NCBI GenBank assembly: GCA_026400835.1
Contig: JAPLOA010000080.1
Span: 1-64,000 of the forward strand
DNA length: 64,000 nt
From: Planctomycetales bacterium
Lineage (GTDB): Bacteria > Planctomycetota > Planctomycetia > Planctomycetales > Planctomycetaceae
Direction: 5' to 3'
A program made the position numbers and the translations under genes. The notes beneath the pieces were generated by a model that saw only the letters and a program-made list of their open reading frames with translations, did not search any database and was not told where the DNA came from. Positions 28,885 to 38,039 of the stretch are shown piece after piece (positions within the stretch are counted from its first letter, which is position 1; each line of letters opens with the position of its first letter).

Positions 28885-29217
28885 ATGGACATGCAGATAC
28901 TGGATAGAAACGTAGGAATGACAGCAGATCAGCAGGAACATGTTGATCGCTGCCTGCAGTTCGCTTTCGATCGATTCTCTGCCCAGATTCGAAGCGTCGA
29001 AGTCTCGCTTAATGACATCAATGGACCGAAAGGGGGCGATGATCTTCAGTGCCGAATGAAGATTATGCTGCATGGCAAAGGAGACCTGCTGGTGGAAGGC
29101 AAGGGCGGCTCCGTCGAAGCCGTGGTTGCCGAGACCGCCGATCGTGCGGCTCTTGCAATCTCGCGACGACTCGACCGTCTTCGTGATTCGCAGAGCACTT
29201 CAATGTCGGGGCAGTAG
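28885..29217 (+). CDS. HPF/RaiA-type ribosome-associated protein
   Basis: About 110 residues from the ATG at 28885, preceded by ggaaaga; a longer TTG-initiated form from 28831 is possible but unlike the family. It shows the short HPF/YfiA fold: MQILDRNVGM at the start, a DRFSAQIRSVEVSLNDING strand, CRMKIML and a helix with AADRAALAISRRLDRL-like sequence. Such proteins bind the 30S subunit in stationary phase and promote hibernation. No long-form dimerisation domain is present. Confidence 0.5.
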   Translation: MDMQILDRNVGMTADQQEHVDRCLQFAFDRFSAQIRSVEVSLNDINGPKGGDDLQCRMKIMLHGKGDLLVEGKGGSVEAVVAETADRAALAISRRLDRLRDSQSTSMSGQ

Positions 29218-29256
29218 TCAGTGTCAGAAGGCCTTGAACAGTAAGAGATTCAGGAA

Positions 29257-30411
29257 ATGAGCGGGAAGAAAATTGGTGTCCTCGGATGTGGAATGATTGC
29301 CGAGCTGGGGCATTTGCCAGCACTCAAGCATGTTGCCGGTATCAATCTGCATGCCGTTTATGACATCAGCTGGAACCGAGCTCTGGCTATGCAGGCGAAG
29401 TTCCAGATTCCTCACGCCTTTCCAACGCAACAGGCATTCTGGGAATCGGATGTCGACGCGGTTGTCATCTGCACTCCGGCCCCGTTTCATCTGTCCAACG
29501 TTCTGGACGCCGCCAGGTACAAAAAGCATGTCCTTTGCGAGAAGCCTCTTGCCATGAATGAGGCTGACATCCTGCAGATGATCAAAGTCATGGACGAGGC
29601 AGGACTAATGCTTTGCACTGGCTTTACCTACCGGTTCAGTGGTTCGGCGAAGGAAATTCATCGACTCATCAGAAATGGCGCGATCGGGGAAGTTCGTGCC
29701 TTGCGGCTGAACTATCTCTGGAATCTGCATGGCAAATGGAGCTGGAACGAAAAGGGCGAACGGATTGCCAGCCCACTCCGTGTTGGTCGAATGCTGGAGG
29801 GTGGGCCGATGGTCGACTGCGGCGTACACCAGATCGACCTGGCTCGCTGGTGGCTGGGATCTGAAGTGGAATGGCAACGCGGAATTGGAGTCTGGGTCGA
29901 AGATCATCAGGCGCCCGATCACCTGTACCTGCACATGGGGCACGCCTGTGGAGCACACACGATGGTCGAAATGAGTTTTTCCTACAACGCGACATCTCGC
30001 GAGCCGCGTACACACTTTCAGTATGAATTGATCGGATCGGACGGAGTCATTCGCTACAACCGCGAAGAGCATTCGTTCGAGCTGCGAAACTCTCACGGCA
30101 CTCAATGGCTCGCATGGCATCCGGAGAAAAACTTTTCCGGCATGCATTGGGAGTTTGCTCACGCGTTATCAACCGGCGATCTGCGTGACATGCCTACGGC
30201 GATGGACGGTCTGCTGGCGACTCGAATCGCTCGACTGGCCACCGAAGAGGCCATGCGAGACCGCGAACCCACAAGCTCCGGACATCCGTCGACAATGGCC
30301 CGGGCAACAACTGCAGGAATCACAGACATCACCAGCCCGCTTGATCTTGAGGAACCGAACGACGCCCCGCCTTCAACACTCTCAACACTCTTTGAACGAA
30401 CAAAGCAATGA
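29257..30411 (+). CDS. Gfo/Idh/MocA family oxidoreductase
   Basis: 384 residues. N-terminal Rossmann domain with KIGVLGCGMIAELGH and DAVVICTPAPFH. The EKPLA motif carries the catalytic-region Lys (CEKPLAMNEADI), and a MVDCGVHQIDLARWW motif has the His/Asp of the active site. The enzymes act on sugars, inositols or pseudo-sugars with NAD(P). The tail from about 345 is Pro/Thr-rich and probably disordered. The stop overlaps the ATG of the TerC gene. Confidence 0.5.
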   Translation: MSGKKIGVLGCGMIAELGHLPALKHVAGINLHAVYDISWNRALAMQAKFQIPHAFPTQQAFWESDVDAVVICTPAPFHLSNVLDAARYKKHVLCEKPLAMNEADILQMIKVMDEAGLMLCTGFTYRFSGSAKEIHRLIRNGAIGEVRALRLNYLWNLHGKWSWNEKGERIASPLRVGRMLEGGPMVDCGVHQIDLARWWLGSEVEWQRGIGVWVEDHQAPDHLYLHMGHACGAHTMVEMSFSYNATSREPRTHFQYELIGSDGVIRYNREEHSFELRNSHGTQWLAWHPEKNFSGMHWEFAHALSTGDLRDMPTAMDGLLATRIARLATEEAMRDREPTSSGHPSTMARATTAGITDITSPLDLEEPNDAPPSTLSTLFERTKQ

Positions 30412-31151
30412 TGGAATTCTTCTCACCGGAGGCGATGATCGCCTTGTTCACGTTGACGTCTCTGGAGATTGTCCTGGGAATCGACAATGTGATCTTTATC
30501 GCCATCCTTGCGGGCAAACTGCCTGAGTCTCAGCGGGACTATGCCCGCAAAATGGGACTGACACTTGCGGTGGCATCACGCGCGATTCTGGTTCTTGCGA
30601 TCGGCCTGGTGATGCAGCTGAACCAGCCGCTTTTTTCCCTCTTCGGCACAGGTTTCTCCGGCAAGGACATCATTCTAGTTTTGGGAGGACTGTTCCTGCT
30701 CGGCAAGGCGACCTACGAGATCCATCGCAAGATTGAACACGCCAGTGATCCGGAATCGGCCGCAACGGGCGTGGCCACATTGAAAGCCGTCCTGATTCAG
30801 GTGTTAATCGTAGACGTTGTCTTCTCCCTCGACTCCGTGATTACCGCCGTCGGTATGACGGAAGGATTGAACAATCCAATTCCGATCATGATTGCTGCCA
30901 TTGCAATCTCCGTGGTCGTGATGCTGATCTTCTCGAAAGCCATCGTTAGCTTTATCGAACGTCATCCCGCCCTCAAAATCCTGGCTCTTTCATTTCTATT
31001 GCTCATTGGCACGCTGCTGGTGGCCGAGGGTTTTCACCAGAAAATCCCCAAGGGGTATGTCTACTTCGCGATGGCATTCTGCCTGGGTGTGGAACTCCTG
31101 CAGATGAAATCTTCGAAGCCAGTTGGGAATCAGGTTAAGAAGTCACAGTAG
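30408..31151 (+). CDS. TerC family integral membrane protein
   Basis: 247 residues with seven or eight membrane helices. TerC signatures: SLEIVLGIDNVIFIAIL with the in-membrane acidic residues, KMGLTLAVASRAILVL, GKDIILVLGGLFLLGKATYEI and IVDVVFSLDSVITAVGM. TerC proteins are linked to metal-ion (Mn2+) export and tellurite resistance. It overlaps the oxidoreductase stop by four bases and lies upstream of a Ca2+/cation antiporter, a sensible ion-transport pairing. Confidence 0.5.
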   Translation: MMEFFSPEAMIALFTLTSLEIVLGIDNVIFIAILAGKLPESQRDYARKMGLTLAVASRAILVLAIGLVMQLNQPLFSLFGTGFSGKDIILVLGGLFLLGKATYEIHRKIEHASDPESAATGVATLKAVLIQVLIVDVVFSLDSVITAVGMTEGLNNPIPIMIAAIAISVVVMLIFSKAIVSFIERHPALKILALSFLLLIGTLLVAEGFHQKIPKGYVYFAMAFCLGVELLQMKSSKPVGNQVKKSQ

Positions 31152-31172
31152 CTGGGAATCAGTGCGACAAAG

Positions 31173-31225
31173 TCCCGTCGGCGGAGCGACGGGTGTACCG
31201 TAGACCCGTCGCTCCGCCGACGGGA
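31173..31225. repeat. Perfect 22-bp inverted repeat (hairpin) between terC and antiporter
   Basis: 31173-31194 is the exact reverse complement of 31204-31225 with a 9-base loop (gtaccgtag). The core cggcggagcgac recurs in shortened form at 27747-27766. There is no T run, so it is more a dispersed palindromic element than a standard terminator. Confidence 0.5.
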
Positions 31226-31239
31226 TTCAGGTGTATTCA

Positions 31240-32334
31240 ATGGTTATTCTGATGTTGGTGCTGGGGCTTATTGTCCTCACGGTGGGGGCTGAACTTCTGG
31301 TTCGCGGTGCATCTCGACTCGCGATGGCGATGGGTATCTCACCGCTGGTTGTAGGATTGACGGTCGTCGCCTACGGCACGAGTGCGCCTGAGATGGTGGT
31401 CAGTGTTCAATCGTCCCTGGCAGGTCAACCTGATGTTGCGCTCGGCAATGTGGTGGGGAGCAATATTTTTAATGTGTTGTTCATTCTTGGCGTGTCGGCC
31501 ATGATTGTACCTTTGCGAGTCTCGCAGCAGCTCATCCGCATTGATGTACCACTGATGATTGCTATTTCACTCCTTGTCTATGCGATGGCTTTCGATGGAG
31601 CTATCGGACAACTGGATGGCCTCTTGCTGGTTGGGGGCGCAATCGCTTACACCGCTTTGGCGGTGATCACCAGTCGCAGAGAGTCTTCCGCAATCAAAGC
31701 GGAGTATGAGAAGGAGTTCGGAAACGCGAAGGAACCGGGGAGCCTGAAACGAGTCGCTGTGAATCTTGCTCTGGTTGCCGGAGGCCTTGGACTTCTTGTC
31801 GCGGGATCTCACTGGTTTATCGACTCCGCCATCGTAATCGCCAGAGCATTGGGGGTTTCGGAACTTGTTATTGGACTGACAATAGTCGCCGCGGGAACTT
31901 CAATGCCGGAGGTTGCCACGTCTATTATGGCGGCCATTCGCGGGGAACGCGACATTGCTGTGGGCAATGTTGTGGGAAGCAACATCTTCAATATTCTGGC
32001 TGTACTTGGAATCTCAAGCGCCGTCGCGCCGGGTGGAGTGAAAGTCACGGCGGCTGCTCTGACAATGGATATTCCCGTAATGATTGCAGTCGCAGCTGCC
32101 TGTCTGCCGGTCTTCTTTATCGGACACATCATCTCTCGCTGGAACGGAGTCCTGTTCCTCGCGTACTACTTTGCCTACACAGCAACATTTGTGATCGCAG
32201 AGATGGTTCCGGGGTACCATCGTACTTATGCATCTACTGATGCTGGGGCTTGTGATTCCATTAACGGTCATCACGTTACTCACAGGAGTCGTCCGTTCGA
32301 TCCGGCGGAACAAACCATCGGCCCCGTCCACTGA
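31240..32334 (+). CDS. CaCA-family Na+/Ca2+ antiporter (YrbG-like), C-terminus frameshifted
   Basis: About 364 residues from the ATG at 31240 (aggtg upstream). Both alpha-repeats of the CaCA superfamily are present: VVGLTVVAYGTSAPEMVVS ... GNVVGSNIFNVLFILG and IGLTIVAAGTSMPEVATS ... GNVVGSNIFNILAVLG. Proteins of this type exchange Ca2+ for Na+ or H+. After EMVPGYHRT the frame becomes polar and ends at 32334. The next frame reads LMHLLMLGLVIPLTVITLL, the expected last membrane helix, and ends at 32356. A one-base insertion near 32224 would explain this, either as a real lesion or a sequencing error. Confidence 0.5.
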   Translation: MVILMLVLGLIVLTVGAELLVRGASRLAMAMGISPLVVGLTVVAYGTSAPEMVVSVQSSLAGQPDVALGNVVGSNIFNVLFILGVSAMIVPLRVSQQLIRIDVPLMIAISLLVYAMAFDGAIGQLDGLLLVGGAIAYTALAVITSRRESSAIKAEYEKEFGNAKEPGSLKRVAVNLALVAGGLGLLVAGSHWFIDSAIVIARALGVSELVIGLTIVAAGTSMPEVATSIMAAIRGERDIAVGNVVGSNIFNILAVLGISSAVAPGGVKVTAAALTMDIPVMIAVAAACLPVFFIGHIISRWNGVLFLAYYFAYTATFVIAEMVPGYHRTYASTDAGACDSINGHHVTHRSRPFDPAEQTIGPVH

Positions 32335-32394
32335 AGAATCCTTCCGATCGCTCTAACAAGGTTTTGCGAGGTTTCGGACTACTCGATACGTGAT

Positions 32395-32428
32395 CGGGCA
32401 GTGAGATGAACAAACATCTCACTGCCCG
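32395..32428. terminator. Bidirectional terminator-like hairpin
   Basis: A perfect 14-bp stem (cgggcagtgagatg / catctcactgcccg) with a 6-base loop lies between the converging antiporter and the gene at 32490. No strong T run follows. Confidence 0.5.
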
Positions 32429-32489
32429 GCCACGTTTAAATCAAAACAAAGTTTGACACACTGAACAAATCATCCGGCTACAAGATTGG

Positions 32490-33065
32490 TTACTGAACAC
32501 AACTGTAGACCCGAGCAATTCGATCAAGCACACGCTGCTCAGCAACACAGATTTCGCCCTGATCCAGCAACCCTCCGGACGCCAACGCGACACGGGAGGC
32601 GATCTCGTAAAGCAGTCGACCGAACTCCCGATCTCTCGCCTGCTCTGAACGAGCCAGACGATCCAGAGTGTAATGTTCCCAGGCAGACCACAGGACCTTT
32701 TCCGGACGTCTCGCCAGCCAGGATTGAAACAAATCAAATGCGGCGGGAACGTTAAGCATGTCCGATTGTAGTGCAGCACTGACTGCAAACACCTGCTCAA
32801 ACTGAGTCACCTTACCGCTCGCCCAGGCAACCTCAGCAATCGGCGCATATCGTATGGCCTCCAGATTGTCTTCGTTGAAGCCCAGATCAAGCAGCTGGTC
32901 GAGCAGATCGTCGTCTGTCGTCCCTGTGATAGACACAAGACGTTGTCGCGTGATCGCAGACTGAATTCGATGAGGATATCGCTCTGTATTAGTACCCTCA
33001 CATTTTGCCAGCCGCAAGTCGATTTTCCTGGTTGCCTTTCGGCTTAAACTGTTTGTGTTCACCAT
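32490..33065 (-). CDS. Helical protein, possibly TerB-like, unknown function
   Basis: 191 residues, soluble, mostly helical. It contains LLDQLLDLGFNEDNLEAI and PIAEVAWASGKVTQFEQVF, which reads like the acidic-stress TerB-type helical domain (a tentative resemblance). A second half has aromatic and Arg-rich helices and a QGEICVAEQRVLDRIARVY tail. Monocistronic. A TerC gene lies 1.3 kb away on the other strand, which makes the TerB idea worth testing. Confidence 0.5.
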   Translation of the reverse strand: MVNTNSLSRKATRKIDLRLAKCEGTNTERYPHRIQSAITRQRLVSITGTTDDDLLDQLLDLGFNEDNLEAIRYAPIAEVAWASGKVTQFEQVFAVSAALQSDMLNVPAAFDLFQSWLARRPEKVLWSAWEHYTLDRLARSEQARDREFGRLLYEIASRVALASGGLLDQGEICVAEQRVLDRIARVYSCVQ

Positions 33066-33353
33066 GGCTAATTCTCCGTGAATCGTCAGAGTGAGCGCAG
33101 AAAAGGAAGACCATTTGGTGCTTCACGCTTTGTCACGCTTCACAATAATAGCCAGACACTCACTGCCCGATAATTTGAATTGAGGACGCCGAAGAATCAA
33201 AAAAAATGAACAATCACACCCAGCACCGAACCGTTGGATTCCGGCAAAATTTGGCAGTAATACATGGCTCTGAACAGTAGGATTGGCGGCATTTGCAATT
33301 GTGATGCACTTTCGGCAGATTTGAATTCTGCCGGGACCGCTCTTAGGCAGACA

Positions 33354-34262
33354 TCACACGTCCAGAATGACGCCCACCGAGTCACCCTGCTGCACTCGGG
33401 GAAATGTGCGGAGGACAAGAACAATTCCAGTCTGTTCCGCAATGATGGGCTTCGGTTCAGTCTGATCCAGCGGTATCACGATGCCCATAACATCCCCGGA
33501 CCGAATTCGATCTCCAGGTTTGAGCGACGTGTGAAAGTAACCAGTGCAGGGCGCCGGATTACAAACCTGCATATGGCCGGAACCAGGATTCGTATCTTCC
33601 ACGACGTAAGTGACTCGATCGAGCGGCGCTGCTCGATCAAGCATCTTCAGCTCAGCCATGACATTCAGGCAACCGTCGACATAGGCGTCGATTCCTGCGG
33701 CGAGGCAGGTGGCTGAGCCGAGATACTCGCAATAAATCGCGGGCACGTTGCAATCACGAGCGACCGAAAGACTACGCCCCTCCAGATACGGTGATGTCCC
33801 CCAGATGACCGGCAAATTGAAAGCCCTCGCCATTCGCCGCTGATCACTCAGAACCTGCTCATTGGCATGCATCACGTAACCGGCAAGCGGATAAACCGAA
33901 AGCTCGGTCCCGCCTGTGTGCAGATCAATATAATAGTCTGCCGAACGAATCAGTTCGCTCAACGCCCAAGCCGTCTGCTCCGTGACGGTCCCATCCTCTC
34001 GACCAGGACATGTGCGAGCCAGATCTTTGCCATCCTCACCACATCGATGGCCTCGCAAAAAAGCCGACTCATTGACAATCGGCACCAGCGTCACGGTGCC
34101 TCGAAAGCCCTGCACCGATGAATCGTCCGTGCGAAAACTTCGGATCAATGTCGTGATAGCCGCGATGGGTTCAAATTCATCCCCGTGAACTCCCCCGGTA
34201 ATCAACAGATGAGGAGCAGCGGGGCCGTTCTGAAACCGAAACTGTTGCAGTGAAACCGTCAT
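33354..34262 (-). CDS. Succinylglutamate desuccinylase/aspartoacylase-family zinc hydrolase
   Basis: 302 residues. M14-like carboxypeptidase fold: GGVHGDEFEP gives the first zinc His and Glu, YIDLHTGG the third ligand, and VPIVNESAF and DLARTCPG the substrate region. The C-terminal ~80 residues form a biotinyl-lipoyl-like beta domain (SLKPGDRIRSGDVMGIVIPL). Family members remove acyl groups from N-acyl amino acids or similar amides. Third gene of a minus-strand operon (aldolase, SDR, hydrolase); its ATG overlaps the SDR stop. Confidence 0.5.
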   Translation of the reverse strand: MTVSLQQFRFQNGPAAPHLLITGGVHGDEFEPIAAITTLIRSFRTDDSSVQGFRGTVTLVPIVNESAFLRGHRCGEDGKDLARTCPGREDGTVTEQTAWALSELIRSADYYIDLHTGGTELSVYPLAGYVMHANEQVLSDQRRMARAFNLPVIWGTSPYLEGRSLSVARDCNVPAIYCEYLGSATCLAAGIDAYVDGCLNVMAELKMLDRAAPLDRVTYVVEDTNPGSGHMQVCNPAPCTGYFHTSLKPGDRIRSGDVMGIVIPLDQTEPKPIIAEQTGIVLVLRTFPRVQQGDSVGVILDV

Positions 34263-35053
34263 GATTTACCCTGCACTGGCGGAACCAGTTCAACACGGCA
34301 ATCCTTGAATCGAAAACAGCCATCGACCGGCAACACAGAACCTGTGATATAGTCAGCATCGTCCGAAACAAGGAATACAGCGGCTCGACCAATGTCTTCC
34401 GGCAACCCCAATCGTCCCCACGGAAGTTTTCGCCCTTCGGCTGCGATCATCTCTTTCGAGAAAGTCACATGCTCACCAGGGGTATCGATCCATCCGGGCT
34501 CGATGGCGTTGACGTTAATGCGATGCGAACAGAGCTCCACCGCGATGGATCGCATCATGTGATTCAGCCCGGCTTTCGCTGCACCATAAGCCACGCAGAG
34601 GCCAATGGGCATTTCCGCCTGAACACTTGAGATGAACACGATCTTGCCGCCACGCCCCTGGGCCACCATTTGCCGGCTGACTAATTGACTCATATGAAAG
34701 CCACTGGTCAGCGTGCCCTGAATCGTGCGTTCGAAATCCTCAGGCGTATAATCCAGAAAGGCTCCTCGACGACTATACGCCGGATTGCTGATCAGAATGT
34801 CAACGCGTCCTACCGCTGACATCATCTGACTAAACAAGTCTTCACAGCCCGCTCGCGAAAATACGTCTGCTGCGACTGGATGACAAACTCCCCCGAGACT
34901 TCGGATCTCATCAGCAGTCGTCTGCAAATCAGTGCTGCCAGGGCGATCGTTGATGACAACCTCCGCCCCGTTCATCGCCAACTGAATCGCACACCCTTTG
35001 CCGATTCCTCGGCCAGCACCGGTGATGAGTGCAACTTTGTTCTGAAGTTTCAT
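34259..35053 (-). CDS. Short-chain dehydrogenase/reductase
   Basis: 264 residues from the ATG at 35053, which has a textbook aggaggt site; the longer frame is not used. Classical SDR: TGAGRGIGKG cofactor motif, ISNPAYS in place of NNAG, active-site Ser in FISSVQAEM, YGAAK (Tyr and Lys) and the IEPGWIDTPG motif. NAD(P)-dependent oxidation or reduction of an alcohol or ketone. Lies between an HpcH/HpaI aldolase and a desuccinylase-like hydrolase, so it is probably one step of a small-molecule pathway. Confidence 0.5.
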   Translation of the reverse strand: MKLQNKVALITGAGRGIGKGCAIQLAMNGAEVVINDRPGSTDLQTTADEIRSLGGVCHPVAADVFSRAGCEDLFSQMMSAVGRVDILISNPAYSRRGAFLDYTPEDFERTIQGTLTSGFHMSQLVSRQMVAQGRGGKIVFISSVQAEMPIGLCVAYGAAKAGLNHMMRSIAVELCSHRINVNAIEPGWIDTPGEHVTFSKEMIAAEGRKLPWGRLGLPEDIGRAAVFLVSDDADYITGSVLPVDGCFRFKDCRVELVPPVQGKS

Positions 35054-35093
35054 GACACCTCCTGAGCAGGCGAAGAGCAATGTTATCTGGATG

Positions 35094-35858
35094 CTATTTG
35101 GCCGCATCAAACGCTGCAGAGCATTCCTGCAGCATTCTCATGATCGCACCAAATTCGCCGCCATGATTCATCAGTTGTCCGCCCTGACGATGTCGCTGCT
35201 TCAGAATCTCCGGCGTTCCCGCCGGGGCGCCCCAGGCTTTGCCGTTCTTGCTGCAGGCGGCAGCAACCTTCTCGAAGCACTTCTCCATGGTCATCGAACC
35301 GTCGCTAAGCTTAAGTCGAAGCCCAAGGTCGCCGGGACCGATAAACACACCGTCGAGACCTGGAACAGCAGCGATCTCTTCGATGTTGTTGACGGCTTCC
35401 AAAGTCTCAATCTGAACGACCAGAAATGTCTCTCGGTTGGCCTCCGACGTAAAGACGTCAGCTCCGTCCACCATGTAATCGGCATCGAGCCCCGCCCCAT
35501 CAAGACCTCGATCACCGATCGGAGGAAACTTGACAGCATCGACAAGCATTCGAGCCTTCTCTGCGGTGTTGACAAGAGGAATCATGAGCCCGGTCGCTCC
35601 GTCTTCCAGATACCGATAGAGCCGCGTCTTTTCGAGCGTTGGCGGACGCAGCATGATGTCGATGTCGTGCAGATGCGAATGCGTCAGAAGGTTTTGGACA
35701 TCGCGATCGGGCATGCTGCGATGCTCCAGATCCAGCCAGATACAGTCAAAACCAAAATGGGCAGCCTGCTTGATAAAGGCAGGGATATAGTGCCCAAGGC
35801 AACACATGCGAACAGGTTCGTTCCGACGAATCCTGGCGAGCGTCTTGCTTTTTCTCAT
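35094..35858 (-). CDS. HpcH/HpaI-family class II aldolase
   Basis: 254 residues. Family motifs: WLDLEHRSMPD with the catalytic His, GLMIPLVNTAEKARMLVDA with the hydrophobic substrate pocket, VVQIETLEAV with the metal Glu, and VFIGPGDLGLRL with the metal Asp. These enzymes cleave 2-keto-3-deoxy or 4-hydroxy-2-oxo acids to pyruvate plus an aldehyde. First gene of the aldolase-SDR-hydrolase operon, 40 bp upstream of the SDR start. The real substrate is not evident. Confidence 0.5.
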   Translation of the reverse strand: MRKSKTLARIRRNEPVRMCCLGHYIPAFIKQAAHFGFDCIWLDLEHRSMPDRDVQNLLTHSHLHDIDIMLRPPTLEKTRLYRYLEDGATGLMIPLVNTAEKARMLVDAVKFPPIGDRGLDGAGLDADYMVDGADVFTSEANRETFLVVQIETLEAVNNIEEIAAVPGLDGVFIGPGDLGLRLKLSDGSMTMEKCFEKVAAACSKNGKAWGAPAGTPEILKQRHRQGGQLMNHGGEFGAIMRMLQECSAAFDAAK

Positions 35859-36030
35859 GAGACTTCCGTTACGCCGATTTCTATTTCAAGAGTCATTGTG
35901 AACAGCTCCGGCAACAAATCCGGAACAGTGATCCCCGACGCCGGGGCTGTTTATTGCAAGCGAGTTAAGGACTAACGAATTCACGGGTATCAATTAGACT
36001 GCGAAAACTGTCGCTCGGAACACGCTCAAC

Positions 36031-37494
36031 CTACTGAATCCGCAACAACTGTTTTCGTGTTCGCACGAACAAAGCACCATCAGCAATTGCAGGTGATCCC
36101 AGAACGGGATCGCCCATGTCGTTCACGGCAAGGATCTTCAGTTCCGGAGCATCCTGCAACACCACGATGCTGCCGTTCTCACTGGCAATGAAAATCTTCC
36201 CGTCGCCATACACCGGCGACGCGAAATAATTCGCAGCATTGTTGATCCGAGCAGGCCCGAAGACAGACTTGCCGTCTGCTGTGTCAAAACAGGTCGCGAT
36301 CCCACCCTCTTTGACCAGCAGCATTCGATTGTTGACGACAAGAGGTGATACAATGTGATCAGTATGCTTCGTCGAGTGCTTCCAAAGCAAATGAGTCGCG
36401 GTCACATCACCACGTCCGCCGCCTTTCACCGCCATCACAAATTCATCGGCCGGGGTCTCTGAACTAAACGACGCACCGGCCCGGTTGTTCGGGGCAAGGA
36501 ATGCGACATCCAATTCTTCGCCTTCAAGATCACCATCTTTATCGGTGTCGCCTCGATCGAATGTCTTCTTGTAAAAGGCCTCTGGAACCGGTCTCTTCCC
36601 GAAGAAGGCCTGCACCTCGTCTTTGGTGATTTTATTGTCGCTGTTACCGGTCTCAGCCTGATCGATCGATGCCAGCCACTGACTAGCAATGCCCTTGCTC
36701 TGAAGTGAGATATAAATCACGCCATCATGACAAACAGGAGTCGTCTTGATATTTCTTAACAACGTGCGCGCCTGCCAGAGTCGCTCCCCGGTGCGAGGAT
36801 GATACCCCACAAGTAAGCCAGTTCCGGCAACGACGACCTCGTCTCCCTGATCGGTATGACAGATCACAGGATGAGAATAATTGACCGCCATATCATTGCG
36901 GTCGTCTTTCCAAAGGATCTTTCCAGTCTTCGAATCGAAGGCATACATCGCCGGATGCAGATCGTCATCCTGCACAAAATAGACGACACCATCGTGCAGA
37001 ACCGGCGACATCCCAGCGCCCCACTTGAATACAAAATAGGGAACCGGCAGAGTCTGTTGCCAGACATCAGCACCCGTTTTGGCATCAACACTGACCATGC
37101 CCAACGTCGTAAAGTAAAAGTAAACACGATCAGCGTCTGCAGCAGGCGTTGTATACGCATGACTGTTGGTCAGATGGATCTCATCCACATCTCCAACCGG
37201 CCACGATCGCATCCAAAGCTGTTCTCCTGACACGGCATCAAAGGCATAAAGTCCAACTGTTTTCTCATCAACCATCGCAGAAGTGAAGACTCGCCCCGAA
37301 GAAATAATCGGGCAGCCGATGCCATCGCCAAGCTTCGCCACCCATTTGACATGATCGGTCGAAGAGAACTTTTCTGGCAGAGGCCCCTGCGCCGTTGAAA
37401 CTCCGGAACAGTTTGGTCCCCGAAACTGAGGCCAGTCTTCGGCCTGAACCGAACAAAACATCATCGCAGCAATGCAACAGACCAATCGTACCAT
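36031..37494 (-). CDS. Secreted PQQ-like beta-propeller protein with an inserted EF-hand
   Basis: 487 residues from the ATG at 37494 (ggagac upstream), with signal peptide VRLVCCIAAMMFCSVQA. It starts with the planctomycete propeller signature DWPQFRGPNCSG and has repeated blades of the type FDAVSGEQLWMRSW and FDSKTGKILWKDD. An EF-hand pair interrupts the propeller: NDNKITKDEVQAF and the canonical loop DTDKDGDLEGEE at about residues 275-330. Probably a periplasmic binding protein; no clear PQQ-dehydrogenase catalytic residues are visible. Monocistronic. Confidence 0.5.
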   Translation of the reverse strand: MVRLVCCIAAMMFCSVQAEDWPQFRGPNCSGVSTAQGPLPEKFSSTDHVKWVAKLGDGIGCPIISSGRVFTSAMVDEKTVGLYAFDAVSGEQLWMRSWPVGDVDEIHLTNSHAYTTPAADADRVYFYFTTLGMVSVDAKTGADVWQQTLPVPYFVFKWGAGMSPVLHDGVVYFVQDDDLHPAMYAFDSKTGKILWKDDRNDMAVNYSHPVICHTDQGDEVVVAGTGLLVGYHPRTGERLWQARTLLRNIKTTPVCHDGVIYISLQSKGIASQWLASIDQAETGNSDNKITKDEVQAFFGKRPVPEAFYKKTFDRGDTDKDGDLEGEELDVAFLAPNNRAGASFSSETPADEFVMAVKGGGRGDVTATHLLWKHSTKHTDHIVSPLVVNNRMLLVKEGGIATCFDTADGKSVFGPARINNAANYFASPVYGDGKIFIASENGSIVVLQDAPELKILAVNDMGDPVLGSPAIADGALFVRTRKQLLRIQ

Positions 37495-38039
37495 GTGCAG
37501 GTCTCCGTTTTCTGGATGTTCACAAAGCGAGGTGTGAAAAGGCGGGAGGCGATGGTGTACTGCCAAACAACGAGTAACAAACCTCGAAAGGCAGCGGCCA
37601 GGTTCAATCAACGTTGCGAGGACATAACATCCGGGTTTTCAGGGTCAGGTAACAGCAAACGCTAATCGATTCAGCACCAACTGCCAACCGTTCGATTGCA
37701 TTCCATCCTCAACTGTCCTGCAATCTCCGCACTGACCATTCTTTCTATCATGAGAATGATTGAGTCTGAACAAAGATTGAGAACGTACAAACGGAGCATC
37801 ACGAAACTGAGGCTCCGCACGTTTCGGCACACGCTGTGCAGCACTGTGAAAGTCATGGAATTTTGCAGTGACTTTCGAAGCCTGTGCTCATTCTCTAATC
37901 GTGGTTGATCAACTTACGCGCGGAATCCTATCCGTACAACCACTCGGCTGAGAATCGCGGTGCGTGAAGAATGCATCGTGCCCCGGACACCAGCCGGTAC
38001 AGCATGATCAACTCCTGTTTTTGAACTGGAACTCCGAAC
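37495..38039. other. Divergent spacer between propeller and phosphofructokinase genes
   Basis: No gene found in about 545 bp. It should contain both promoters. Confidence 0.5.
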
